Below, piece by piece: positions 6,785-14,793 of a stretch of DNA of 43,634 nt. Position numbers and translations under genes: made by a program. Source of the DNA: Methylococcales bacterium (GTDB lineage Bacteria > Pseudomonadota > Gammaproteobacteria > Methylococcales > Methylomonadaceae). How positions within the stretch are numbered: the stretch's first letter is position 1; each line of letters starts with the position of its first letter. The notes beneath the pieces are model-generated. The model worked only from the letters and a program-made list of their open reading frames with translations. It did not search any database and had not been told where the DNA came from. Location of the stretch: the NCBI GenBank assembly GCA_026398895.1, contig JAPLRZ010000049.1:1-43634 (forward strand). The letters run 5' to 3'.

Positions 6785-8890
6785 TCAGCTAATCACCCAT
6801 AACAACACCAACAAAGTGACGAACGAATAGCCTAAATAAGTTCGGATATTGCCCGTTTGAATGCGCCCGACCTGTTTGGATAAGTTATTTACACCGCGCT
6901 CTAAAGGTTGATAAACCCACGGCCAACTATGATCTTGAATGCGTAAGGCATAATGCACCGCAGCCACATCTTGATCCATCGCACCTTGGAAATCTTTATT
7001 GACTTGTTCATCAATAATCCATGCTTTGGCAAAAATGCGTCGAAACGGCATAGTGAAGGCACTGGAAGTGTACTGCATACGCGGTGTTAAACCACCAAAG
7101 CCACAATCCCACGTTTCTCCAATACGAATGGCTTTAGCAGGGTCACGACGTAAATACCAATAACACACGCAACCCGCTATCAACGCACCGATTAACACCA
7201 ACGGTGGTGAATAAGACGCTTGTTCAGGGGCAACAGGAGCAAGCCATAGCCAACTTAATCCGTTGTTATTCGCCAACGTTTGATTCAATAACTGCCCTGT
7301 CACGCGATTAATTAAACTGATAATCACACTGGGGAAAATACCGACTAAAAAGCACATTCCCGCTAATAAAGTGGTTGCCGCTATCATGCCTTTATCTTTC
7401 ACTTCATGAGCTTTTTCACTGTGACGTGACCGAGGTACACCCAAAAACGTTAAGCCAAACACTTTGACAAAACAGGCGGCGGCTAAGGCGGAGGTTAATG
7501 CCAAGGCGGCGGCAGACACAGGAATCAAACTACGCAATACGCCATTATCTAATACATCAACTTGCAAGGCGGTTTGAAAGGCTAACCATTCGGAGACAAA
7601 GCCATTAAATAATGGCAATGAAGAGATACTCATACAACCGACTAAAAACACCATGCTGGTTTGCGGCATTTTCTTAATCAAGCCGCCCAACATATCGATG
7701 TTTAACTCGTGGGTTTGTTGGTGAATCATCCCCGCGCCTAAAAACAATAAGTTTTTAAACAGCGCGTGGTTAAAGGCATGAAACAACGCGGCTAAAAACC
7801 CCAATGCGGCTAATTCTGGATGCCCGTTATCGAGGAAAATCATAGCCAAACCCAGCACCATAAAGATGATGCCGATATTTTCCACTGAACTATACGCCAA
7901 CAAGCGTTTTAAATTCGGCTGCATCATGGCGTATAAAATCCCGCCTAAGGCTGACACTGTGCCGATGATTAATAACACCACACCCCATTGCCACTGAATT
8001 TTATCCAGCAAATCAAAGCTAAAACGTATTAAGCCATATATGGCAACTTTCAACATCACGCCACTCATCAACGCAGAAATATGCGACGGTGCGACAGGAT
8101 GAGCCTCAGGCAACCAGACATGAATTGGCACTATGCCTGCTTTCATACCAAAGCCTAACACCGCTAAACCAAAGGCAATACTTGCCCAAGTGCTTGATAG
8201 CTGCGCGTGGCGCAAGGCATCAAAGGTAAAACCATCCGAAAAACTTGCCAACACGCCAAAGGCTAAAATAATGGCTAACGCGCCCACTTCTGCCATCAAT
8301 AAATATAAAAACGCGGCTCTACGATTAGCAGAGTTTTCATGTTGAAACGCTACCAAGAAGTAACTGGCAACCGACATCAATTCCCACGCAATCATAAACA
8401 TAAAGGCATCATCGGCGAGTAACACCAACAACATACCCGTGACAAATAAGCCCGTAAACAAACCCAGTACCGCAAAGGGATGATCTTTTTCTTTGTAATG
8501 ATGCACATAACCTGGGCCGTATAAACTAACCGCGCCGACGGCAATGCCGATGATTAAAAAGAAAAATCCCGACAATGCGTCAAAACGAATATGCCAAGGC
8601 AACCACGGTAACCCTAAACCGATTTGGTCAGTCACTACCGTGTTGCTAATCAGCACGCTTAAGCCCGCTAATATCGCAAATACGCCTGACAATCCCAATG
8701 CTATAAATACCACTTGCCGTAAAAAATTAGGATAGTGATGTTCGTCCAAACAATGATCTATAAATGCAGAAGGGGTTTTTAAAAACCTGTGTTGTAGTGC
8801 TAACAGTAATTGCTGTTGATTGCTTAGCAAGGCTAGCAAACCAGAAGCAAAACTGAATAGCACCGCACAATAAGCTAATAACAGAATCAT
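6785..8890 (-). CDS. hyfB: Antiporter-like subunit HyfB (NuoL family)
   Basis: This 701-residue membrane protein is about the size of E. coli HyfB. The NuoL/M-like core has the glutamate in IAWELMSVASYF (about 168-179), the lysine in GFGMKAGIVPIHVWLPEAH and a second lysine in SGVMLKVAIYGL, all expected in a proton half-channel. The C-terminal soluble part carries the HyfB-type motif GETWDCGFGGLTPRMQYTSS (about residues 592-611), before a last membrane helix. This tail distinguishes HyfB from the DabB-type NuoL-like proteins of CO2 uptake systems. It is the first complex gene after the SulP gene, about 180 nt downstream of it on the same strand. The start ATG at 8890 has an AGAG site upstream. 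Confidence 0.93.
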   Translation of the reverse strand: MILLLAYCAVLFSFASGLLALLSNQQQLLLALQHRFLKTPSAFIDHCLDEHHYPNFLRQVVFIALGLSGVFAILAGLSVLISNTVVTDQIGLGLPWLPWHIRFDALSGFFFLIIGIAVGAVSLYGPGYVHHYKEKDHPFAVLGLFTGLFVTGMLLVLLADDAFMFMIAWELMSVASYFLVAFQHENSANRRAAFLYLLMAEVGALAIILAFGVLASFSDGFTFDALRHAQLSSTWASIAFGLAVLGFGMKAGIVPIHVWLPEAHPVAPSHISALMSGVMLKVAIYGLIRFSFDLLDKIQWQWGVVLLIIGTVSALGGILYAMMQPNLKRLLAYSSVENIGIIFMVLGLAMIFLDNGHPELAALGFLAALFHAFNHALFKNLLFLGAGMIHQQTHELNIDMLGGLIKKMPQTSMVFLVGCMSISSLPLFNGFVSEWLAFQTALQVDVLDNGVLRSLIPVSAAALALTSALAAACFVKVFGLTFLGVPRSRHSEKAHEVKDKGMIAATTLLAGMCFLVGIFPSVIISLINRVTGQLLNQTLANNNGLSWLWLAPVAPEQASYSPPLVLIGALIAGCVCYWYLRRDPAKAIRIGETWDCGFGGLTPRMQYTSSAFTMPFRRIFAKAWIIDEQVNKDFQGAMDQDVAAVHYALRIQDHSWPWVYQPLERGVNNLSKQVGRIQTGNIRTYLGYSFVTLLVLLWVIS

Positions 8891-8922
8891 AATATTCTCT
8901 AGTTGGTAACGGCAATATTGTC

Positions 8923-9063
8923 ACTGCCCACAGTTAAGCGCATTGCAGGATGAACAGGAGAGCGTCTGTATAAAAGGTTTTGGCTTATTGCCTCTACCCC
9001 ACTTTACCTGCAATACACTTAACTGTGGGCAGTTCGTCGTTCCCACGCAGTCTCGTGGGAACG
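8923..9063. repeat. Long inverted repeat plus hairpin between sulP and hyfB
   Basis: A 27-nt arm at 8923-8949, beginning ACTGCCCACAGTTAAG, is the inverse of a 27-nt arm at 9007-9033 at 25 of 27 positions, enclosing 57 nt. Directly beyond lies a second hairpin, CGTTCCCACG at 9038-9047 with CGTGGGAACG at 9054-9063. The two together look like a non-autonomous mobile repeat. A degraded relative of one arm plus the hairpin sits at 30405-30452 upstream of proB. In the mRNA this would make a strong structure between sulP and hyfB, which could set different expression of transporter and complex. Confidence 0.8.
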
Positions 9064-9071
9064 AGTGCAAA

Positions 9072-10727
9072 TTAACTTAACTTAACTTTCCGCGCTGCCA
9101 AGTGATGTTCTGAAAAAGGTTCGTGATATTCCAATCCCCAAAACTCACAAAGTCCGCCAGTTGCTTCATAGTCATGTTGGAAATCATGTAAAAATCCCAT
9201 CATGGAATGATCCAATAAATAAGCGTCGTTGAGTTGAAAGACCACGGTTTTGCCTGTTTCCAGCACGCTCAAAGCTTCTTTTAATGCCATTAAGTTAGAA
9301 AACACTGCTGCACCTTCAATATTCACATAAATGGTATCGGGATTTTTTTGATTGATGTCGAAGTGCATTTTGAACAGATTATTGAAAGTAACACCGTGTA
9401 GTAAATGAATCACCAGCTCAACTAAAATACCGATAGCCACACCCACCAATAAATCGGTAGCGATAACACCAATTGCTGTTACCACAAAGATAAAAAGCTG
9501 TTCTTTACCAATGTGCAAAACGTGAATAAATTCTTTAGGTGCCGCTAAACGAAAGCCTGTAAAAACCAATAACGAAGCCAACGCCGCCAATGGAATACTG
9601 TGTATTAACTGCGGAAATAACACCACGAACAATAACAATAACGCGCCATGAAAAAAGTTAGCCCAACTGGTTTTCGCGCCATTATTGACGTTAGCAGAAC
9701 TCCGCACGATTTCCGCAATCATCGGCAAACCGCCCACACAACCTGCCACTAAATTACCTACGCCTACCGCTGTTAAGTCTTTATTCAAATTAGAATGACG
9801 TTTGTAAGGGTCTAATTTATCCACTGCCATTGCACTTAATAAACTTTCCAAACTGCCGACTAAACTAATTGCCACCACTGCTTCCCAAAATTCCAGCGTG
9901 GCAAATTTAGAAAAATCAGGAAAGTAAAAACTGGACATAAAATTGTCCGCAATAACCACCAAAAACTTTGGACCCACTTCTAACGAATCAGTGTGAGAGT
10001 GTGTGTAATTACCATCGGGTAGCAATAAGTAAATATGTTGGTGTTCCAACTGAAAATAATGCCCCAAACCTATGCCAAGTAAGACCACAATCAACGGTGC
10101 AGGAATCATTTTTAACGGGTGCTTATCTTCTATTAGTGACCAGATGATAAGAATAGCGAGTCCTGCAAAACCAATAACCGCTATTTCCAGATTCAAATTA
10201 GCAAAACTTTCTGGAATTTGCGCAATGATAGAAAACAAACTGCCTTTATCGGGTGTAACACCCAGCATTACATGAATTTGTTTCGCCATGATAATAATAC
10301 CGATGGCGGCTAACATACCATGCACTACCGAGGTGGGGAAAAATGAACTCAAGCGTCCTGCTTTTAAAACCCCCATTAAAATTTGTATCACACTGGCAAT
10401 CACAATCGCAGCCAGCGTGTAACGATAACCTGCCATTGCATCGCCTGCACCCAAACCCTGCACGGCATCATAAACCACCACAATCAAACCCGCCGCAGGA
10501 CCATTAATGGTAATAAATGAACCACTGATACGCGACACTAACACGCCACCGATAATCGCGGTGATAATACCCGCCGATGGTGGAAATCCCGAAGCCATTG
10601 AAATGCCTAAGCACAATGGCAGGGCAATTAAAAATACTAAAAAACCTGATAGCAAATCGCTACGCCAGTTTTCTTTTAAACCCGCTAAACCCGTTTTGGG
10701 TAACGCTGAAAGAGAAGAGTCACTCAT
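9072..10727 (-). CDS. SulP-family anion transporter with C-terminal STAS domain
   Basis: This 551-residue protein has a SulP transport core of about 10-12 helices (residues about 20-440) and a cytoplasmic STAS-like domain from about 455. Family segments are visible, such as SDLLSGFLVFLIALPLCLGIS near the start, GSFITINGPAAGL and the ESLLSAMAVDKLDP helix. SulP proteins carry sulfate, bicarbonate or other anions, often with Na+ or H+; substrate cannot be read from sequence with confidence. The SGPAAGL-like motif and lineage resemble bicarbonate-type SulP/BicA relatives. It heads the strand that continues into the hyf-like complex, and that context makes inorganic carbon the most interesting candidate substrate. 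Start ATG at 10727; the divergent phosphatase region lies upstream. Confidence 0.88.
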   Translation of the reverse strand: MSDSSLSALPKTGLAGLKENWRSDLLSGFLVFLIALPLCLGISMASGFPPSAGIITAIIGGVLVSRISGSFITINGPAAGLIVVVYDAVQGLGAGDAMAGYRYTLAAIVIASVIQILMGVLKAGRLSSFFPTSVVHGMLAAIGIIIMAKQIHVMLGVTPDKGSLFSIIAQIPESFANLNLEIAVIGFAGLAILIIWSLIEDKHPLKMIPAPLIVVLLGIGLGHYFQLEHQHIYLLLPDGNYTHSHTDSLEVGPKFLVVIADNFMSSFYFPDFSKFATLEFWEAVVAISLVGSLESLLSAMAVDKLDPYKRHSNLNKDLTAVGVGNLVAGCVGGLPMIAEIVRSSANVNNGAKTSWANFFHGALLLLFVVLFPQLIHSIPLAALASLLVFTGFRLAAPKEFIHVLHIGKEQLFIFVVTAIGVIATDLLVGVAIGILVELVIHLLHGVTFNNLFKMHFDINQKNPDTIYVNIEGAAVFSNLMALKEALSVLETGKTVVFQLNDAYLLDHSMMGFLHDFQHDYEATGGLCEFWGLEYHEPFSEHHLAARKVKLS

Positions 10728-10829
10728 AATACATTCCCATTTTGAAAAAATTACTTACTTGTCTTTCAAAAAGCAAGTGTCATGCCAAATATTAAAAACT
10801 ATAACATACTGAATAAATGACTATTTTTT

Positions 10830-10979
10830 ATGACCAAGAAAACTCTGTTAGAATTTAAGGGGCAAAACCACCCGTGGACGGTTGTTTTAAACCCGTTGAC
10901 TTTTGATTTAAGCAGGAAAAAAATGACACGGCCACAATATCTCATTTTCAAAAAATCCTACTATGAAACCAAGCACTGA
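10830..10979 (+). CDS. Possible 49-residue leader ORF overlapping the phosphatase start
   Basis: An open frame of 49 codons runs from the ATG at 10830 to the TGA at 10977-10979, overlapping the first 17 nt of the phosphatase gene in another frame. An internal ATG at 10923 has an AGGA site close upstream and would make an 18-residue peptide instead. The upstream ATG has no ribosome binding site. The product (MTKKTLLEF...) is not recognised. Either version could couple translation to the phosphatase gene; chance is also possible. Confidence 0.25.
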   Translation: MTKKTLLEFKGQNHPWTVVLNPLTFDLSRKKMTRPQYLIFKKSYYETKH

Positions 10980-11673
10980 CATTTTTAAATATACCATATC
11001 GCTCATTATGACTTTTCTATTGTTGAGCAACTGTGCGTTATCGGCGACTCAAGAACACGCGGTGTGTGCCAATAATCTTGCCTCTCCCATTGCTAATTTT
11101 TGCGAGGTTAAGCCTCGTGTACTATGGCGCGGTTCTAAGCCCGACGAAGATGAGGCGGCGTGGCTTATTAAGCAGGGCGTTAAAACTATCGTTAATCTGG
11201 AATTGTTATATGACGATATGAATACCCTTGAAGATGTCCATCTTACCGATACAGGCATATATGAGATTAATTACTTTCGAGTACGGACGTGGGAGCTTTT
11301 ATACGCTTTCGCTAAAACCGAAGCAGATGAAGATGTTATTCATTTTCTTGCCATTGCCCGTCAAGCAAAACTGCCACTTTATGTTCATTGTCGTGCTGGA
11401 GAAAATCGTACTGGAGTAATGGTGGCGGCCTATAAAATTATTCTCGATGGGCAGAACAGCCCCGCTGAAATAGAGGCGGTGCTGAAAGAAATGCAGAGCT
11501 ATAAAGGCGTGTGGTCTAGTTCAACAACTGAGTACATCAAAGAGCTATCACTGCGGCGTAACGAGATTTTGCAAAAAGTTAAAGCATTCACGATAGAACA
11601 ACCCACTCACGTCATTTGCAAGAACGGAAAATGTACCAGCGCAATCAATATTTTTGGTACAACGGAACGGTGA
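10963..11673 (+). CDS. Exported dual-specificity/tyrosine phosphatase-like protein
   Basis: This 236-residue protein has an N-terminal hydrophobic segment (about residues 9-28, ending LLLSNCALSA) that is either a signal peptide or a lipoprotein signal; the SNC context is not an ideal lipobox. The phosphatase domain follows: LWRGSKPDEDEAAWL (about 54-68), an aspartate-rich turn, and the P-loop HCRAGENRTG with catalytic C143 and R149. This CX5R loop is that of cysteine-based protein tyrosine and dual-specificity phosphatases. The product probably acts in the periplasm; substrate unknown. It is convergent with a secreted metallophosphoesterase. It shares its upstream region with sulP (-), and a possible leader ORF overlaps its start. 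Confidence 0.85.
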   Translation: MKPSTDIFKYTISLIMTFLLLSNCALSATQEHAVCANNLASPIANFCEVKPRVLWRGSKPDEDEAAWLIKQGVKTIVNLELLYDDMNTLEDVHLTDTGIYEINYFRVRTWELLYAFAKTEADEDVIHFLAIARQAKLPLYVHCRAGENRTGVMVAAYKIILDGQNSPAEIEAVLKEMQSYKGVWSSSTTEYIKELSLRRNEILQKVKAFTIEQPTHVICKNGKCTSAINIFGTTER

Positions 11674-11700
11674 TGGGTTAAACCTGTTATAGCAATATCA

Positions 11701-11734
11701 ATGACTGCCAGTCCTTTAAAGGACTGGCAGTCAT
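11701..11734. terminator. Perfect 34-nt palindrome between convergent genes
   Basis: ATGACTGCCAGTCCTTT at 11701-11717 is followed directly by its exact reverse complement at 11718-11734. It sits between the convergent phosphatase and metallophosphoesterase genes, so its RNA hairpin could end or protect both mRNAs. A U-tract is not obvious on either side. The related 15-nt word ATGACTGCCAGTCAT occurs at 43464-43478 after the LuxR-type gene, so this is probably a repeat family with a terminator-like role. Confidence 0.65.
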
Positions 11735-11773
11735 GCTCAAAAGTTTTAATCGCTTAATACGGCACAGTAAAAC

Positions 11774-12823
11774 TTAATTACCCTTAACCATCATAGGTTC
11801 AAAGGTAAATAAATTACGACTTTCTGGGTGTACTGATACTTTTATCCAATGCACATTGGGGCTACCGAATGTTTCTACGCGGGTAAAGTTTTTAATCAAA
11901 TGCGCTTGATCGATCAGCGGTTTGTCAACTTTAAAGAAATGCACATCACCATGCACCAGTACAACTTCACCGTCGAATTTATTAGTCTCTTCTGTCAAAA
12001 CTCTCAGAAACTCATTGTAGCCATCGTATCCAGCCAACGTACGTTCGTTAAAAGTTTCTGTTTCTGGTAAATCGAAGCTAGGGTCAGCTTGAATGGTGAT
12101 CATTACACCACGCGCTTTGCCAGCTTTGGCTTTTTGAAACGATTCTTTAAGAAAGTCTATGTTCGCCGCATCACGATCTAGGTATTCAGCATTATCTGCG
12201 ACGCAATCTGCCAAGGTTCGCGCACTTTTACTGGTACATTCGCTATCAGAACTCACCTTATTATTGTTGCTACCTGGAACATTCAAACCAACAAACACTA
12301 CGTTGCCGTGTGTCCAGCGCGTATTTTCAACATATTCCTGACCCAGTTGACCTTGATGTTCCAGCTTCATTTTTTTCATGCCGAAGCTGTCTGGGCTAGT
12401 AAACATCGTTTGACGAATATAATTCAATCTTTCCAGATTGTTGTAGCCACCATTATTGGTGCGGTGGCAGTCAGTCCACTCATTGTCACCTAGGATGTAA
12501 ACCATTGGTTTTTTAAACGAGTTGAAGCGCACCATAGCATCGCTGTATTGCTGGTTGCTACAAACTGAGCTACCGTCTTTGATGTCACCATCGAACACAG
12601 TAAAGGCAACTTTAGACGCATTGATGTCGTCAATCAATGCCTGAATTTTAGGGGCATCGTTAGCTTTTTTGTAAGGCATATCGCCCCACAACGCGAAGCT
12701 GAATTCTTCGGCTTCTGCTTCATGTTTAATGGACTCGTTTTCGCTTGCGAAAACGCTGTTAAAACCGACGGTAATCGCTAAGGCAACAAGGCTACGCGCC
12801 AATGTTTTATTGATAATGAACAT
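11774..12823 (-). CDS. Secreted metallophosphoesterase-like protein
   Basis: This 349-residue protein has a signal peptide (MFIINKTLARSLVALAITVGF..., likely cut after VFA, about residue 26). The calcineurin-like metallophosphoesterase pattern follows: LWGDMPY (about 45-51), DGDIKDG, LGDNEWTDCHR, a later MITIQADP and VLVHGDVHFF. These supply the metal-binding Asp/Asn/His residues, although the first motif is GDMPY rather than the usual DxH. It should act in the periplasm or outside the cell on a phosphoester; substrate unknown. A GGAG site precedes the ATG at 12823. Upstream, TATAAT at 12926-12931 lies exactly 10 nt from a tandem array of GTnAy half-sites with an 11-bp period, the arrangement of PhoB-activated promoters, so induction by phosphate starvation is likely. 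Confidence 0.87.
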   Translation of the reverse strand: MFIINKTLARSLVALAITVGFNSVFASENESIKHEAEAEEFSFALWGDMPYKKANDAPKIQALIDDINASKVAFTVFDGDIKDGSSVCSNQQYSDAMVRFNSFKKPMVYILGDNEWTDCHRTNNGGYNNLERLNYIRQTMFTSPDSFGMKKMKLEHQGQLGQEYVENTRWTHGNVVFVGLNVPGSNNNKVSSDSECTSKSARTLADCVADNAEYLDRDAANIDFLKESFQKAKAGKARGVMITIQADPSFDLPETETFNERTLAGYDGYNEFLRVLTEETNKFDGEVVLVHGDVHFFKVDKPLIDQAHLIKNFTRVETFGSPNVHWIKVSVHPESRNLFTFEPMMVKGN

Positions 12824-12925
12824 TTGTAATAACTCCAGAGAAAAACTTTAATAACGCGAAGGGGCAAATTGTTTGGGCTAGTTTCTGAATGCTGGGCTAT
12901 GTGCCTGTAAAAAACTAACCTTAAG

Positions 12926-12992
12926 ATTATAGATAGCGGATGTGACAAAACAGAGTATTTAACATGACAAGTTAGTTACCTTATTGTTACAA
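12926..12992 (-). promoter_or_regulatory. Predicted Pho box array and -10 for the metallophosphoesterase
   Basis: Read on the minus strand from 12992 to 12942, five 7-nt units follow each other, each separated by 4 nt: TTGTAAC, AGGTAAC, TTGTCAT, AATACTC and TTGTCAC. Four of the five fit the CTGTCAT-like PhoB half-site; AATACTC does not. PhoB binds such half-sites on an 11-bp period. After the last unit come exactly 10 nt and then TATAAT (12931-12926), the usual spacing from Pho box to -10. No good -35 exists, as expected for an activator-dependent promoter. The start codon is about 100 nt downstream. Prediction from sequence only. Confidence 0.65.
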
Positions 12993-13305
12993 GCACTTAG
13001 CACTATTTCTGTGTCTCGTGGCTAATTTTTTAAGTTGAATACTGCTCTCGCGGGGTTTGTCATAACGGGGTAAAGAACGTAAACTATTGGTTAATGCAGA
13101 CATTGAACGATCTATTAAGCTGCCGTGGACACAGGCTTTAAGCCTCAAAAATAGGTCAATAGTTTGTTAAAGATTACTCGATCTCCCTTGCAATATTTCA
13201 AGTGTTTGATCAACTATAAATAGCCTGAGTGAAACGAAATTCATCAATTGTGGATGACGCGCTTAGTACATCTAGCAGGATAGCATCTACAACTTATGAA
13301 AAATT
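12993..13305. other. Intergenic region upstream of rng
   Basis: About 310 nt lie between the Pho box array and rng. I see no supported gene. A 38-codon minus-strand frame at 12987-13103 lacks a ribosome binding site. AT-rich sequence near 13190-13225, including TTGATCAACTATAAAT, may hold the rng promoter, but no well-spaced -35/-10 pair is clear. Confidence 0.4.
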
Positions 13306-14760
13306 ATGAGTGAAGAAATTTTAATCAACATTACCCCACCCGAAACCCGCGTTGCCGTTATTGAAAATGGTGTTTTGCAAGAATTGATTATTGAACGTAG
13401 CCGTGAACGCGGTTTAGTCGGTAATATTTATAAAGGCGAGGTATGCAGGGTATTACCTGGTATGCAAGCTGCTTTTGTCGATATTGGCTTACCAAAAGCC
13501 GCTTTTTTGCATTTGTCGGATTTATCCACTCAAGAGCTAGAGCGTAAAGGTTCAGAGAATATCGAGCATTATCTGCATGAAGGACAACACATCATTGTGC
13601 AGGTGTTCAAAGACCCGATAGGCAGTAAAGGAGCGCGGCTAACAACCGATATATCGATACCGTCGCGGTTTCAAGTCTATATGCCCTATGCCAGCAACTC
13701 AGGGGTATCGCAACGTATTGAACATGAGCCAGAGCGTAACCGTTTAAGAGCCTGTGTGGATGCCTTTAGACAAGAACACGGTTGTGGCGGATTTATTGCC
13801 AGAACCGCAGCAGAATGTGTGGAGGAGGAAATTCTCATTGCTGACATGGTATTTTTGCTGAAACTGTGGGAATCTATTTCAGAAAAAATTACCACCACCA
13901 AAGCCAAGGCGTTTATTCATAAAGATTTGCCACTTAGTATTCGCACCTTACGCGATTTACATAAAGAAGGGCTGGAAAGAATTCGTATTGATTCCAAAGA
14001 AACCTATCATAAATTACTGGAATTTGCTGAGGTGTTTGTGCCTGAAATCGTTCCCATCATTGAGCATTACACGGGCGAATGCCCTGTGTTTGATATTTAT
14101 AATGTTGAAGATGAAATTAAAAAAGCCTTGGAGCGTAAAGTTAAACTAAAATCTGGCGGGCATTTGGTCTTCGATCAAACCGAAGCCATGACTACCGTGG
14201 ATGTCAATACAGGCGGTTATGTTGGCGGACGTAATCTGGAAGAAACTATTTTTAAAACCAATTTAGAAGCCGCGCAAACTATCGCCCGTCAACTACGGTT
14301 ACGCAATTTAGGCGGCATTATTATTATCGATTTTATCGATATGAAAAGCGAAGACCATAAGCAACAAGTGTTACAGGCACTGGAGCGCAATTTATCCAAG
14401 GATCGCGCTAAAACGAAGATTACCGAGGTGTCTATTTTAGGTTTGGTGGAAATGACCCGCAAACGCACCCGTGAAAGTTTAGAACATATTCTGTGCGAAC
14501 CCTGTAGTGCTTGTGGTGGACGTGGGGTGTTAAAAACCGCTGAATCCATGTGTTTAGAAATATTCCGTGAAATTATTCGTGAAGTGCGTTTATATAAAGT
14601 GCAGACTATTTTGGTACTTGCTTCAAATGATGTGGTGGCTATGTTGTTGGATGAAGAGGCAGATATGCTGGCAGAATTGGAAATATTTTTGGATGTACAA
14701 ATTAAATTTAGAGCTGAATCAGAATACAATCAAGAGCAGTATGATGTGGTGTTACTTTAA
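13306..14760 (+). CDS. rng: Ribonuclease G
   Basis: This 484-residue protein is the usual length for RNase G, the endonuclease that trims the 5' end of 16S rRNA and decays some mRNAs. The S1 domain comes first (about 38-125: GNIYKGEVCRVLPGMQAAFVD). The catalytic part carries DQTEAMTTVDVNTG (about 288-301) with one metal-binding aspartate and IIIIDFIDM (about 340) with the second. The Zn-link motif CEPCSACGGRG (about 398-408) joins dimers. It lacks the long C-terminal scaffold of RNase E. The order rng then yhdP is common in gammaproteobacteria; yhdP begins 33 nt downstream. Unlike many relatives, no maf gene lies immediately upstream. Confidence 0.95.
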   Translation: MSEEILINITPPETRVAVIENGVLQELIIERSRERGLVGNIYKGEVCRVLPGMQAAFVDIGLPKAAFLHLSDLSTQELERKGSENIEHYLHEGQHIIVQVFKDPIGSKGARLTTDISIPSRFQVYMPYASNSGVSQRIEHEPERNRLRACVDAFRQEHGCGGFIARTAAECVEEEILIADMVFLLKLWESISEKITTTKAKAFIHKDLPLSIRTLRDLHKEGLERIRIDSKETYHKLLEFAEVFVPEIVPIIEHYTGECPVFDIYNVEDEIKKALERKVKLKSGGHLVFDQTEAMTTVDVNTGGYVGGRNLEETIFKTNLEAAQTIARQLRLRNLGGIIIIDFIDMKSEDHKQQVLQALERNLSKDRAKTKITEVSILGLVEMTRKRTRESLEHILCEPCSACGGRGVLKTAESMCLEIFREIIREVRLYKVQTILVLASNDVVAMLLDEEADMLAELEIFLDVQIKFRAESEYNQEQYDVVLL

Positions 14761-14793
14761 AATCCAAGTCATGCCTCCTAAGGAACTGTTTTT

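Noticed and set aside
1475..8890. Formate hydrogenlyase or true hydrogenase-4
   Set aside because: HyfG has serine or other residues at all four nickel-cysteine positions, and no formate dehydrogenase or HyfA/HyfH gene is present.
9072..10727. Naming the transporter bicA or a sulfate permease
   Set aside because: SulP substrate cannot be told from sequence alone; bicarbonate is only favoured by context.
10858..10930. c-di-GMP-I riboswitch suggested by GGGGCAAAACCACCCG
   Set aside because: The expected GGGACGCAAAGCC core and second stem are missing; similarity is limited to the first few bases.
12987..13103. 38-codon minus-strand ORF beside the Pho box
   Set aside because: No ribosome binding site, product not recognised, and its end lies in the regulatory array; chance is the simplest reading.
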